Shown here in pieces: positions 44,104 through 52,846 of a stretch of DNA of 64,000 nucleotides. The stretch is from Glutamicibacter soli (lineage in GTDB: Bacteria > Actinomycetota > Actinomycetes > Actinomycetales > Micrococcaceae): positions 248,001 through 312,000 of the forward strand of contig NZ_POAF01000001.1 in NCBI RefSeq assembly GCF_003309065.1, read 5' to 3'. Below the pieces are notes generated by a model. The model did not search any database and was not told the DNA's origin. It worked only from the letters and a program-made list of their open reading frames with translations. A program made the translations under genes and the position numbers. Every line of letters starts with the position of its first letter. Position 1 is the stretch's first letter.

Positions 44104-45348
44104 ATGAGTCTTTACCCGTCTTCAGCACCATATCTGGAATCAGGACACCAGCTGATCACTTCGCCGGCGATCCTGCGCTGGGGCCAGCACGTGGTCACTG
44201 CCATCCTTCTCGCGGTGGTGGTGCTGCGCGGCCTTTCCACGGAAGCCAGCCTCTGGCCGGTGCTCTTGGCGGCCACGCTATTCGCCGGGTGGTACGTAGC
44301 CGGCTTCGTCCGCATGGCGATGCGCGGGGAAGCCAAGCTTCCTTCCTGGTGGATTGCCGTGCTCCTGGCCATCTGGCTGGGAAGCCTGTGGACGACCCCG
44401 GAGTTCATGTGGCTGGCGTTCAGTCTGTGGCTGCTGTTGGGACACCAGCTGCCCTTGCTCCCGTCCATCTTGTGGTCTCTGGTGCTTTACGCCTTCACCA
44501 TCATGACCCCGTACCTGCACAATGGACAGTCCTCCTTGGCGTCCGTCGTAGGGCCTTTGGTTGGCGGATTATTCGCCTGGGGCATCTCCCGCGGCTACCT
44601 GCAGCTTGAACGCGATGCGGAGATCCGCAGCAAGCTGGTCGATTCGCTGATGCGCGCCCAGCAGGAAATGGCGGACCTCCAGGAAGAACTGGCACGCTCG
44701 CAGCATGAGGCGGGTATCGCTGCCGAGCGCACCCGCTTGGCACGGGAGATCCACGACACCGTGGCCCAGCAGCTTTCCTCGATCGGGCTCCATGCCAAGG
44801 CGGCCACCGCAGCCGCGGATCCGCAGACTGCCCTTGACGCGTTGGCGCGCATTGATGAGCTCTCCGGCCAGTCGCTCAACGACTTGCGCCGGATCATCGC
44901 TGCACTGGCCCCGGCGGAACTGGACGCCCAGGCGCTCGCCGGAGCCTTGGAACGTGTTCTGGCGTCATTCGAAACTGATTCGAAAGTCGCGACTCGCTTG
45001 AACATCGAGGAAGGCATACCCGCGCTGGATCCGGGCATCCAGATTGCGTTGCTGCGTACGGCGCAGTCAGCACTGTCCAACGTCAGGCGCCACGCGCAGG
45101 CCACGCGGGTCAGCCTGAACCTTGGGGTGCTTGCCAACGAGGTGCGCATGGATATCGTTGATGACGGCATAGGATTTGATGTCGAGTCACCGCGACACGG
45201 GGCAACACCAGCCGGCGGCTTTGGTTTGACCGCAATGATCCAGCGATTGGGCGAGCTCGGTGGCGGTCTGGACATTGAAAGCTCACCAGGTGAAGGCACC
45301 GCCCTGTGCGCGCACCTGCCAATGACTCCTCGGAAGGATGCACAGTGA
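44104..45348 (+). CDS. Two-component sensor histidine kinase (NarL/DesK type)
   Basis: 414 residues. Four or five membrane helices in the first 160 residues have no large extracellular loop. Then come a coiled segment (AQQEMADLQEELARSQ), the HisKA_3 phospho-His in AREIHDTVAQQLSSIGLHAK (His about 217) and an HATPase_c domain (LLRTAQSALSNVRRHAQATR, IVDDGIGFD, GGFGLTAMIQRLGELGG). The buried sensor suggests it detects membrane or envelope signals, as in LiaS/DesK-like kinases. The response regulator start overlaps its stop. Confidence 0.92.
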   Translation: MSLYPSSAPYLESGHQLITSPAILRWGQHVVTAILLAVVVLRGLSTEASLWPVLLAATLFAGWYVAGFVRMAMRGEAKLPSWWIAVLLAIWLGSLWTTPEFMWLAFSLWLLLGHQLPLLPSILWSLVLYAFTIMTPYLHNGQSSLASVVGPLVGGLFAWGISRGYLQLERDAEIRSKLVDSLMRAQQEMADLQEELARSQHEAGIAAERTRLAREIHDTVAQQLSSIGLHAKAATAAADPQTALDALARIDELSGQSLNDLRRIIAALAPAELDAQALAGALERVLASFETDSKVATRLNIEEGIPALDPGIQIALLRTAQSALSNVRRHAQATRVSLNLGVLANEVRMDIVDDGIGFDVESPRHGATPAGGFGLTAMIQRLGELGGGLDIESSPGEGTALCAHLPMTPRKDAQ

Positions 45349-45962
45349 TCAAAGTGCTGCTGGTTGATGACCATCCCATTGTCCGCACCGGACTGCGGGC
45401 GTTGCTGGCCAATTATCCGGAAATCTCGGTGCTCGGGGAGGCCTCCAGCGGCGAGGAAGCGGTAGCGATCACCCAGAGGGATCCGGCGGATGTGGTGCTG
45501 TGCGATCTGCGCCTGGGCGACGGCATGAACGGCGTGGCGACCACTGCTGCGTTGCGGGCGATGCCTAATCCCCCGCAGGTGCTCATTCTGACCACCTTCG
45601 ACAAGGATGCCGAGATCATCCAGTGCATCGAGGCCGGAGCGGCAGGCTACCTGCTGAAGGACGTCTCGTCCCAGACCATTATCGACTCGATCCGCCAGGC
45701 TGCGGCAGGGCAGCTGGTTTTGGCACCTGAAATGACGCAACGGGTGCTGGCTGGGATGCGCCGTCCCAAGGTGGAACTCACCCAGCGAGAGTCCGAAGTG
45801 CTGCAGCAGCTGGCGACCGGTGCCAGCAACAAGCAGATCGCCAAGACCCTCTTCGTCTCGGAAGCGACAGTCAAAACCCACTTGGTGCATATTTTCGACA
45901 AGCTCCAGGCAAGCTCCCGCACGGGGGCAATCCATGCAGCCAAGGACCTCGGCCTGCTCTAA
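45345..45962 (+). CDS. NarL/LuxR family response regulator
   Basis: 205 residues. The receiver domain has the phosphate-accepting Asp54 (VVLCDLRLGDG), acidic pocket LLVDDHP and switch Lys in GYLLKDVSS. The C-terminal LuxR helix-turn-helix reads LTQRESEVLQQLATGASNKQ then IAKTLFVSEATVKTHLVHI. The start is GTG, overlapping the kinase stop, with GGAAGGA upstream. The MMPL transporter gene follows after 110 bases and is the likely target. Confidence 0.94.
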   Translation: MIKVLLVDDHPIVRTGLRALLANYPEISVLGEASSGEEAVAITQRDPADVVLCDLRLGDGMNGVATTAALRAMPNPPQVLILTTFDKDAEIIQCIEAGAAGYLLKDVSSQTIIDSIRQAAAGQLVLAPEMTQRVLAGMRRPKVELTQRESEVLQQLATGASNKQIAKTLFVSEATVKTHLVHIFDKLQASSRTGAIHAAKDLGLL

Positions 45963-45999
45963 CCAGGCGGAAGCCATGGCGACTCGCCCGAGGCCGCCT

Positions 46000-46015
46000 C
46001 AACCGTTCGGTTGAT
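46000..46015. promoter_or_regulatory. Candidate response-regulator operator
   Basis: TCAACCG-TT-CGGTTGA is a perfect 7-base inverted repeat with a 2-base centre, located between the response regulator and the MMPL gene. The loop is too short for an RNA hairpin, so a protein-binding site is more likely. Confidence 0.45.
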
Positions 46016-46072
46016 CTTTGAATCAGCACAAGCCACGATGGCAGACACTGTTAATCCGAGTTGACTGGAAGT

Positions 46073-48178
46073 ATGAAAGTTCCAGTCATTTCCCGCGTCG
46101 CCAGTTCGCTGACTTCCCGGCGTTCAGCCCGTTGGTGGACCGTGGCCCTGCTCGCCGTGGTCGTGTTGCTCTTTGGCGCTTTGAGCGGGGTGGATGCCCC
46201 CAAGCGCGCAGACAGTTCGCTCGTTGCCGGCTCAGATTCCGCCAAGGTCGCCGAACTGCTGGCACAGAACAGCGACAGCACCACAACCTCCGCCATCCTT
46301 GTCGCCAACGGTTCCACTGGGGAAGCGTTGAGCAGCAGCAAAATCGATCAGGTCACCAAGCTCGCCCCGCAGATGGCTTCCGACCTGGCGGTCAAGACAG
46401 GTCCAGCTCTTCCCAGCGAGGACGCCAAGGCCGTGATGGTTCCAGTTTCCTGGGACACCGTCGACCTGGACGCCGACAAGCAGACCCTGACCGAGATCCG
46501 CGACTGGCTGGGCGCGCACGAGTTGTCCCGCGTCCAGTTGCAGATGACTGGTTCAACCGCCTTCGCAGCTGACGTCAGCCAGGCTTTCGCAGGCGCCGAC
46601 TTCACCCTGCTGGCAGTCACCGTCGGCATCGTGGCGGTGCTGCTAATCGCCACCTACCGCTCCCCCATTCTCTGGCTGATTCCGCTGGCCGTGGTGGCCT
46701 TGGCCGACCGTAGCGCCTCGATGGTCGCCAACGTTCTGGGCAACGCCTGGGACCTGCATTTCGATTCCGGCGTGCTCAGCGTGCTGGTCTTCGGCGCGGG
46801 CACCAACTACGCGCTGCTGCTGATCTCCCGCTACCGCGATGAACTGCAGAAGAACGAGGACCACCGCAAGGCGCTGGCCAAGGCCTGGGCCGCCAGCTTC
46901 GAAGCAATCCTCACTTCCAACCTCACCGTAGTCCTGACTCTGCTGACCTTGTCGCTGGCCGTCATGGAAGACACCCGCGGCTTGGGCATCGTCTGCGCTG
47001 CGGGCTTGCTCATCGCGGCGTTGTTCGTTTTCCTGCTGCTGCCGCCGGTCCTCGCACTGTGCGGACGCAAGGTGTTCTGGCCGCTGGTTCCCAAGCCGGG
47101 CCAGCCGAACACCCGCGGCAAGTACTTCGGCAAGGCCGCCACCGCGGTCATGCGCAAACCGGGGGCCAACCTCGCAGCCCTGGTTGTGCTGCTGCTGGTC
47201 TTGGCCGGCGCGCTGACCGGAACCCGTCTCGGTCTGGACCAGACCCAGCAGTTCCGTACCCCGACCGAATCGGCGAGCGCCATGACCGTGCTCTCCGAGC
47301 ACTACCCGGCCGGCGAAGCACAGCCAATCACCGTGCTGGTTGATGGATCCGACACCACTGTCCTGCAGGAGCGGCTCAAGGGCCTCGACGGGGTGCTGCG
47401 CGTCGGCGAAGCCCGCGAACTCGGGGATTCCTCCTGGCAGCAGTTCTCCGTGATCTCCTCGGATGATCCTTCCGGCTCCGAGGCCATGGATCTGGTCGCC
47501 CAGATCCGTTCGACCGCCGACGAGGCAAGCACTGCCACGGTCTTGGTGGGCGGGCAGAGCGCATCGCAGTACGACTCGCATCAGGGCCACCTGCGCGACC
47601 TGTATGTCATCGCTCCGATGATCATGATCATCTGCTTCGCCATGCTCGGCTGGCTGACCCGTTCCTGGCGGACGGCCTTGTCGTTGGGACTGGTCAACCT
47701 GCTCAGCGCCGCGGCGGCGGTGGGACTCGGGTCCTTGATTTCCTCCATGGTCTTCGATGTCTCGGCATTGGACGTCCAGGTTCCGCTACTGGCCTTCGTC
47801 TTTCTGGTCGCCCTGGGTGTTGACTACACGATCTTCTTCACCCAGCGAGTCCGCCAGAACTCCGCCACGTCCTCGCTGACAGATGCCGTGGCCAATGCGG
47901 CACGCAGCACCGGCTCGGTAATCACCAGCGCCGGCCTGGTCCTTGCCGGAGTCTTCGCAGCCCTGTCCGCCCTGCCGCTGATGGTTCTGGGACAGCTGGG
48001 ACTCATCGTGGGCCTCGGCGTCCTGTTGGATACCTTCGTGGTCCGCACCCTGCTGCTGCCGGCACTGTTCGCAGTCCTCGGTTCCAACAACAAGCCGGTC
48101 TTCGGCAAGGGTTCAGGCGTCCAGTATGCCGTTGAATCCGAAACTTCACCTTCGACAGAAAGCTCCATCAATGCGTAA
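46073..48178 (+). CDS. MMPL/RND family transporter
   Basis: About 701 residues with the two-fold MMPL layout. Each half has one helix, a large extracellular domain and a five-helix bundle (roughly residues 25-45 and 170-320, then 365-385 and 525-670). Family marks: VLVFGAGTNYALLLISRYRD in half one and VFLVALGVDYTIFFTQRVRQ in half two. MMPL proteins export lipids or drugs using the proton gradient. The ATG at 46073 follows TGGAAGT. Placement right after a two-component system suggests stress- or drug-induced expression. DUF2871 overlaps its 3' end by eight bases. Confidence 0.92.
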   Translation: MKVPVISRVASSLTSRRSARWWTVALLAVVVLLFGALSGVDAPKRADSSLVAGSDSAKVAELLAQNSDSTTTSAILVANGSTGEALSSSKIDQVTKLAPQMASDLAVKTGPALPSEDAKAVMVPVSWDTVDLDADKQTLTEIRDWLGAHELSRVQLQMTGSTAFAADVSQAFAGADFTLLAVTVGIVAVLLIATYRSPILWLIPLAVVALADRSASMVANVLGNAWDLHFDSGVLSVLVFGAGTNYALLLISRYRDELQKNEDHRKALAKAWAASFEAILTSNLTVVLTLLTLSLAVMEDTRGLGIVCAAGLLIAALFVFLLLPPVLALCGRKVFWPLVPKPGQPNTRGKYFGKAATAVMRKPGANLAALVVLLLVLAGALTGTRLGLDQTQQFRTPTESASAMTVLSEHYPAGEAQPITVLVDGSDTTVLQERLKGLDGVLRVGEARELGDSSWQQFSVISSDDPSGSEAMDLVAQIRSTADEASTATVLVGGQSASQYDSHQGHLRDLYVIAPMIMIICFAMLGWLTRSWRTALSLGLVNLLSAAAAVGLGSLISSMVFDVSALDVQVPLLAFVFLVALGVDYTIFFTQRVRQNSATSSLTDAVANAARSTGSVITSAGLVLAGVFAALSALPLMVLGQLGLIVGLGVLLDTFVVRTLLLPALFAVLGSNNKPVFGKGSGVQYAVESETSPSTESSINA

Positions 48179-48608
48179 GCTCGTCAATCTTTCGTTCATC
48201 TACATGGCCGTCGGTGTGGCCTCCGGCTTGTTCTACCGCGAATTCACCAAAATGAACGATTTCCCGGAAGGCGGCTGGACCCAGCTGTCAGTCGTCCACA
48301 CCCACCTGCTGGTGCTCGGATTCATGGTCCTGCTCATGGTCCTGTTGCTGGAGAAGGCGTTCAACATCAGCGCCCATGCCAAGCTCTACGCGTGGTTCAT
48401 GTGGACCTACAACATCGGTGTCGTCCTGACCGCGGCCATGCTCACCGTGCACGGATCGCTGACCGTATTGGGCAAGGAATCCAGCGCCATGATTGCAGGT
48501 ATCGCCGGGCTGGGGCACATCGCGCTGACGGTCGGCATGGTTCTGCTGTTCGTCATGCTGCGCCGCAGCGTTCCTGCCGCCAAGGCTTCGAAGGCTGTTG
48601 GCTCCTAA
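48171..48608 (+). CDS. DUF2871 membrane protein
   Basis: 145 residues with four membrane helices. Typical family pattern: FIYMAVGVASGLFYREFTKM, LSVVHTHLLVLGFMVLLMVL and GIAGLGHIALTVGMVLLF. The conserved His in VVHTHLL and GLGHI recalls haem-copper oxidase-related small proteins, but no function is known. It overlaps the MMPL gene by eight bases and is clearly in the same operon. A strong terminator follows. Confidence 0.85.
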   Translation: MRKLVNLSFIYMAVGVASGLFYREFTKMNDFPEGGWTQLSVVHTHLLVLGFMVLLMVLLLEKAFNISAHAKLYAWFMWTYNIGVVLTAAMLTVHGSLTVLGKESSAMIAGIAGLGHIALTVGMVLLFVMLRRSVPAAKASKAVGS

Positions 48609-48632
48609 GGGCCTAGCACCCGCCGACTAAAT

Positions 48633-48685
48633 AACGCCGCGGCCGTTCCCCCGATTCAGCCGGGAACGGCCGCGGCGTTTGTTCG
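48633..48685. terminator. Strong terminator
   Basis: An 18-base perfect GC-rich stem (48633-48650 with 48662-48679) with an 11-base loop and TTTGTT after it. It serves the MMPL-DUF2871 operon and probably also the convergent membrane-protein gene. Confidence 0.88.
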
Positions 48686-48687
48686 GC

Positions 48688-49947
48688 TCAGGAACACTTG
48701 CCCCATGCCATGGCGGCGGCATGATGCCTTCGGTAGGCAACCGCCCCGCGTATGGCTGCGCGGTCCCGGGCTGCCCGCTTCTTGAGCAGCACCTCCATCG
48801 CATCGCCGTCGTATCGTCCCAGCGGCTGCGGAGGCAAGCTGCCCGGGGCAAGCCATCTGCGAACTAGCAGCAGCACCAGCACAAAAACCAGGAGCAATTC
48901 AATGCCAAGGAAGAGCAGGTACGCCAGCGACGTTTGCCGATTCTCTTCGTTCATCCACAGCGCCGGCAGCGCGGCCATGGCCGCGGTGGCGAGGACCTTG
49001 GCGCCCATGGCCATGAGCGCGAAATACGTTTCCGGATGCGAAACCCATCTGCTGTGACGGCTCCCCCTGGTGTGCCGTATCGCCAGCAGCGTCATAAGGA
49101 CCGCGTCGATGATCAAGAGGTTCACCACCGACGCGGCAGCGGACAGGAACAGCACCGTCGCCCAGTGGCGGGCCAAGCCCGCGGTTCCGTGGACAATCGC
49201 AATGTAGGCCACGAGCACACCCAGATGAACCAGCATCATCAGCGCGATGATCCAGAGCTTGCGGCGAACCAGCGAAGCCCGGGCGCGGACCCGTCCACCG
49301 GCTCTTGGCCTCCCCCATTGCTTGGCATACCACTGGTCGTAGGCCTGCAGCGGTTCTTCCCCCAGAAGTCCAAGCACGGCGTCGGCCTGCGCCGCGTTGA
49401 CCTCGTCAAGATGGCCCAATTGCAGCAGCAGGGCGCCGATGGCAACACAGACGATGTGTTCAAGGCGCTCAATGCCGGAAGTAAAGAGCACCCCGATCGC
49501 GCCCATACCGATCATGCTGCCCAGGAAGAGCCGGCAATTGTGCAGGATGCGGATCTTCACCGGCCGCTCCACAGGGTAGGGCGCCAGCGGCGCAGTGGCG
49601 GCCAGGCCCGGAGCTGCCAGGGCCAACGCGATCACGATGGCAACAATCACCGCATAGCCTGCCAGAATCAGCCCGGGACCCGGTACCGTCACGGCTTCAA
49701 CCCACGCGGAAAAGCCGATCCAGACTCCCTCGCGCAGCAGCGGCAGGGTCAAGGGAAGGTAAATGCTCAGGGCGAGAATGGCCGCCATCTGCCCTGGTTG
49801 GTCCCGGCCATACAGCCGTGTCCCCTCGGCGAGGTGGCGCAGGGATGAAGGAAAAGCGTTGCGCATAAACGGTACACCATCCATTTCATGCCGAGGCCTG
49901 GGGCGTCGGGATCGACCTGAACGAAAAAGCGACTGTGAACTGATCAT
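48688..49947 (-). CDS. Unknown multi-pass membrane protein
   Basis: Up to 419 residues with about eight hydrophobic segments, among them AAILALSIYLPLTLPLLREG, AVIVAIVIALALAAPGLAAT, WIIALMMLVHLGVLVAYIAI, NLLIIDAVLMTLLAI and FLGIELLLVFVLVLLLV. A soluble middle region (LGHLDEVNAAQADAVLGLLG) may be cytoplasmic. I recognise no family. The start is uncertain: ATGs at 49947, 49884 and 49866 are possible. It is divergent from the DnaQ-like gene and ends just beyond the shared terminator. Confidence 0.72.
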   Translation of the reverse strand: MISSQSLFRSGRSRRPRPRHEMDGVPFMRNAFPSSLRHLAEGTRLYGRDQPGQMAAILALSIYLPLTLPLLREGVWIGFSAWVEAVTVPGPGLILAGYAVIVAIVIALALAAPGLAATAPLAPYPVERPVKIRILHNCRLFLGSMIGMGAIGVLFTSGIERLEHIVCVAIGALLLQLGHLDEVNAAQADAVLGLLGEEPLQAYDQWYAKQWGRPRAGGRVRARASLVRRKLWIIALMMLVHLGVLVAYIAIVHGTAGLARHWATVLFLSAAASVVNLLIIDAVLMTLLAIRHTRGSRHSRWVSHPETYFALMAMGAKVLATAAMAALPALWMNEENRQTSLAYLLFLGIELLLVFVLVLLLVRRWLAPGSLPPQPLGRYDGDAMEVLLKKRAARDRAAIRGAVAYRRHHAAAMAWGKCS

Positions 49948-50034
49948 ATGTGAACCCCAGGGTTTCAGCCACGCGCATCCGGTGGGCAGAATGGGAGTTA
50001 CCGGATTCAGCCGGAGAAAAGTACAGGGGGAAAT

Positions 50035-51276
50035 ATGAAAATGGCCAGCGGAGTCTTCTCCGTCCTCGACACCGAGACCACCGGGCTGTTCCCCGGCGGA
50101 CATGACCGGATCGCGGAGATCGCCATCGTGAGAATGAACCGCGACGGCGAAGTGCTGGACCGCTGGGAAACGCTGGTCAACCCGCAGCGGGACCTGGGCA
50201 AGCAGTCGCTGCATGGAATCCGCAGCTGTGATCTGCTCGGTGCCCCGACGTTCAGCGACCTGGCCGCAGAACTGGCATGGCGGCTGTCAGGCACCGTGCT
50301 GGTGGCCCACAACCTCTCCTTCGATGCACGGTTCCTGGACGCGGAGTTCCGCCGGGCCGGCATGCCGGTGCCGGGGCACTTTCTAGAGCATGGGCTGTGC
50401 ACCATGCGCATGTCCCATCAGTACCTGCACGGCGCCGGGCGCTCGCTGCAGGACTGCTGCGATTCCTTCGGCATCGAGCTCCTGGAAGCCCACAGCGCGG
50501 CCGGGGACGCGGCCGCCACCGCAGTCCTGCTCTCGCGCTACATGGAACTCGATGAGCAGAATCCCGAATGGGATCTGCGCCTTGGCCGGGCGGCGCAATC
50601 GGCGTGGATCAAGGCGTCCCCGGGAGGGCGCATCATTCCTGTGCGACGGGCCGCCGCCGACGCCGAACCGGCCCGCCACTTCCTGAACCGGCTGACCACC
50701 CGCTTGCCCCAGTTCACCGGCACCGAAGCCCAGGACGACTACCTGGCGATCCTCGACCGGGCGCTGATGGACCGGTACTTGTCGGCCCACGAGGAACAGC
50801 AGCTGATCTCGCTGGCCGCGGAGCTGGGACTCGACCGGGCCGGGGCGCTGGAACTCCACGAGCTGTATTTCCAGCAGCTGGTGCGCGCAGCCTGGGCCGA
50901 CGGCACGCTGACCGAGGAAGAACTTCTGGATCTCAAGACGGTCGCCGGCCTGCTCGGGCTTGGGCAGCAAAGCGTGCAGGGAGCGCTGAGACCGCCTGCG
51001 GATATCGAACTAGCCACGGCTGAGGCGGTGCCATCAGCCGGAAAACTCGCTCCCGGATCTCTGGTGGTGCTCACCGGGGACATGTCCCGGGCCCGCGCGC
51101 AGATCGAGGAGGACCTCCGGGCCGCTGGTTATGTTCCGCATGGCGCCATCACCAAGAAGGTGAGCCTGCTGGTGGCCGCGGATCCGGATTCCCTGTCAGG
51201 CAAGGCCAAGAAGGCCCGGGACTACGGCATTCCAGTGGTGTCGGAGGACTACCTCTGGGACACGCTGCTCGCCTGA
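50035..51276 (+). CDS. DnaQ-like exonuclease fused to TerB-like and BRCT domains
   Basis: 413 residues. Residues 1-175 are a DEDDh 3'-5' exonuclease: SVLDTETTGLFPGG (Exo I), LVAHNLSFDARFLDAEF (Exo II) and HSAAGDAAATAVLL (Exo III). The next section (about residues 225-320, ISLAAELGLDRAGALELHEL followed by WADGTLTEEELLDLKTVAGL) resembles a TerB/DUF533-type helical domain. The C-terminus (about 335-413, LAPGSLVVLTGDMSRARAQI and YGIPVVSEDYLWDTLL) is a BRCT domain. It is an accessory DNA-repair or proofreading nuclease rather than the polymerase III epsilon core subunit, by inference. ATG after AGGGGGAA. Confidence 0.88.
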   Translation: MKMASGVFSVLDTETTGLFPGGHDRIAEIAIVRMNRDGEVLDRWETLVNPQRDLGKQSLHGIRSCDLLGAPTFSDLAAELAWRLSGTVLVAHNLSFDARFLDAEFRRAGMPVPGHFLEHGLCTMRMSHQYLHGAGRSLQDCCDSFGIELLEAHSAAGDAAATAVLLSRYMELDEQNPEWDLRLGRAAQSAWIKASPGGRIIPVRRAAADAEPARHFLNRLTTRLPQFTGTEAQDDYLAILDRALMDRYLSAHEEQQLISLAAELGLDRAGALELHELYFQQLVRAAWADGTLTEEELLDLKTVAGLLGLGQQSVQGALRPPADIELATAEAVPSAGKLAPGSLVVLTGDMSRARAQIEEDLRAAGYVPHGAITKKVSLLVAADPDSLSGKAKKARDYGIPVVSEDYLWDTLLA

Positions 51277-51312
51277 ACCGCCCTCAGGACCGGTTCACTG
51301 CACAAACACCAA

Positions 51313-51348
51313 GGGATGGCCCCGCCGGCAGTGCGGCGGGACCATCCC
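51313..51348. terminator. Bidirectional terminator between the exonuclease gene and fprA
   Basis: A 15-position stem with one mismatch (GGGATGG-C-CCCGCCG pairs CGGCGGG-A-CCATCCC) and a 6-base loop. Confidence 0.78.
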
Positions 51349-51374
51349 TGAGATGTCAGAGTCTGGGGTGGAGC

Positions 51375-52829
51375 TTACAGACTCTCAGCTAGTTTTTTTG
51401 CGCGGGAGAATTCCAACATGTCTTCGCGCTCGACAACCTTGATGCGGTCGCGGGTGATGTCGCCGAAGCGGGTGGCCACGGTGCCTTCGGCAGCGCCCAG
51501 CTCCTTCTCGTGCGCGTCTAGGGACTTCCAGCCATCCCAGTCGGAGAACTGCACACCGCGCTCGTCCAGCAGATCCGCGATGGACTGCTCGATGGACGGC
51601 TGGGCCAGGGAGCCCAGGTCCTCCAAGAGGTGGTTGATGGTCTCCAGGGCGTCGCCCTTGGTGTGGCCGATCAGGCCTACCGGGCCGCGCTTGATCCAGC
51701 CGGTGGCGTACAGGCCGGGCACGTGGGTGCCGGTTGCGTCCAGGACACGGCCCTCGACGTTCGGCAGCACACCCTTGGCGCCGTCGTATTCGATCTCGCC
51801 GACGGCCGAGCCGAAGTAGCCCACCGCGCGGTAGAGCGCCTGGATCGGGTACTCGATGAATTCGCCGGTGCCGCGGGCGCCGCCGTTGCCGTCCAGCTCG
51901 TTGCGCTCGACCTTCAGGCCGGACACCTTGCCGTCTTCGCCCAGCACCTCGACCGGGGACTGCAGGAAGTGCAGGTGCAGGCGGCGCGAGGCGCTTGGAG
52001 CTTCTTCGCGCTCTTCCTGCTCGATCAGCCAGTTGGTCAGCGTGGAGACCATGGTCTTGGTCTGGTTGTTGGTCTTCATGGCCTCATCCGAGGCCTTGTC
52101 GAATTCGAAGTCCTCCGGGTAGAGCACGATGTCCACGTCCATGGAGTGGGACAGCTCGCGCAGTTCCAGCGGGGTGAACTTCACCTGGGCCGGGCCTCGG
52201 CGCCCGAACACGTGCACGTCGGTGACGGCGGAGTCGTTCAGCTGCGCGTAGATGTGGGCGGGGATTTCGGTTTCCAGCAGCTGGTCGGCGTGCTTGGACA
52301 GGATGCGGGCCACGTCCAGCGCCACGTTGCCGTTGCCGATGACGGCGACTTCGCGGGCCGACAGGTCCCAGTCCTTGTCTGCATCCGGGTGGGCGTCGTA
52401 CCAGGACACGAAGTCAGCGCCGCCGTAGGAACCGTCCAGGTCGATGCCTGGAATGTTCAGGTCCGCGTCCTTCTGGGCGCCGGTGGCGATGATGATCGCG
52501 TCGTAGCGGGCGCGCAGGTCCTCAAGGGTGATGTCACGGCCCAGTCCGACGTTTCCGTAGAAGTCGATCCAGTCGTTGTCCAGCACTTTGTGCAGGGCGG
52601 TGATGATGCCCTTGATACGCGGGTGGTCCGGGGACACGCCGTAGCGGATCAGGCCGAACGGGGTTGGCAGCTCGTCGAACAGGTCTACCTTCAGGCTCAG
52701 CGCGCCGGAGGAGACCGGCTGGCTCTTGTTGAGCAGATCAGCGGCATAGATGCCTGCCGGGCCGGCGCCGACAATTGCCACGCGCAGGGCGCGGGCCGAA
52801 AGGTGCTCGGGGACGATCAGTTCACTCAT
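51375..52829 (-). CDS. fprA: Ferredoxin/NADP+ reductase FprA (adrenodoxin reductase type)
   Basis: 484 residues. FAD motif RVAIVGAGPAGIYAADLL near the N-terminus, then FDELPTPFGLIRYGVSPDHP, NADP motif AVIGNGNVALDVARIL, HVFGRRGPAQVKFTPLELRE and GWIKRGPVGLIGHTKGDA. It moves electrons between NADPH and ferredoxin. As the last gene of the sulfate-reduction operon it would supply reduced ferredoxin to the sulfite reductase. The ATG at 52829 is preferred over an upstream TTG. It starts 17 bases after cobA. Confidence 0.93.
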   Translation of the reverse strand: MSELIVPEHLSARALRVAIVGAGPAGIYAADLLNKSQPVSSGALSLKVDLFDELPTPFGLIRYGVSPDHPRIKGIITALHKVLDNDWIDFYGNVGLGRDITLEDLRARYDAIIIATGAQKDADLNIPGIDLDGSYGGADFVSWYDAHPDADKDWDLSAREVAVIGNGNVALDVARILSKHADQLLETEIPAHIYAQLNDSAVTDVHVFGRRGPAQVKFTPLELRELSHSMDVDIVLYPEDFEFDKASDEAMKTNNQTKTMVSTLTNWLIEQEEREEAPSASRRLHLHFLQSPVEVLGEDGKVSGLKVERNELDGNGGARGTGEFIEYPIQALYRAVGYFGSAVGEIEYDGAKGVLPNVEGRVLDATGTHVPGLYATGWIKRGPVGLIGHTKGDALETINHLLEDLGSLAQPSIEQSIADLLDERGVQFSDWDGWKSLDAHEKELGAAEGTVATRFGDITRDRIKVVEREDMLEFSRAKKLAESL

Positions 52830-52846
52830 CAAACAACATCTCTTTC

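Noticed and set aside
44595-45977. 460-codon minus-strand open frame
   Set aside because: Antisense to the histidine kinase and response regulator, both of which have complete motif sets.
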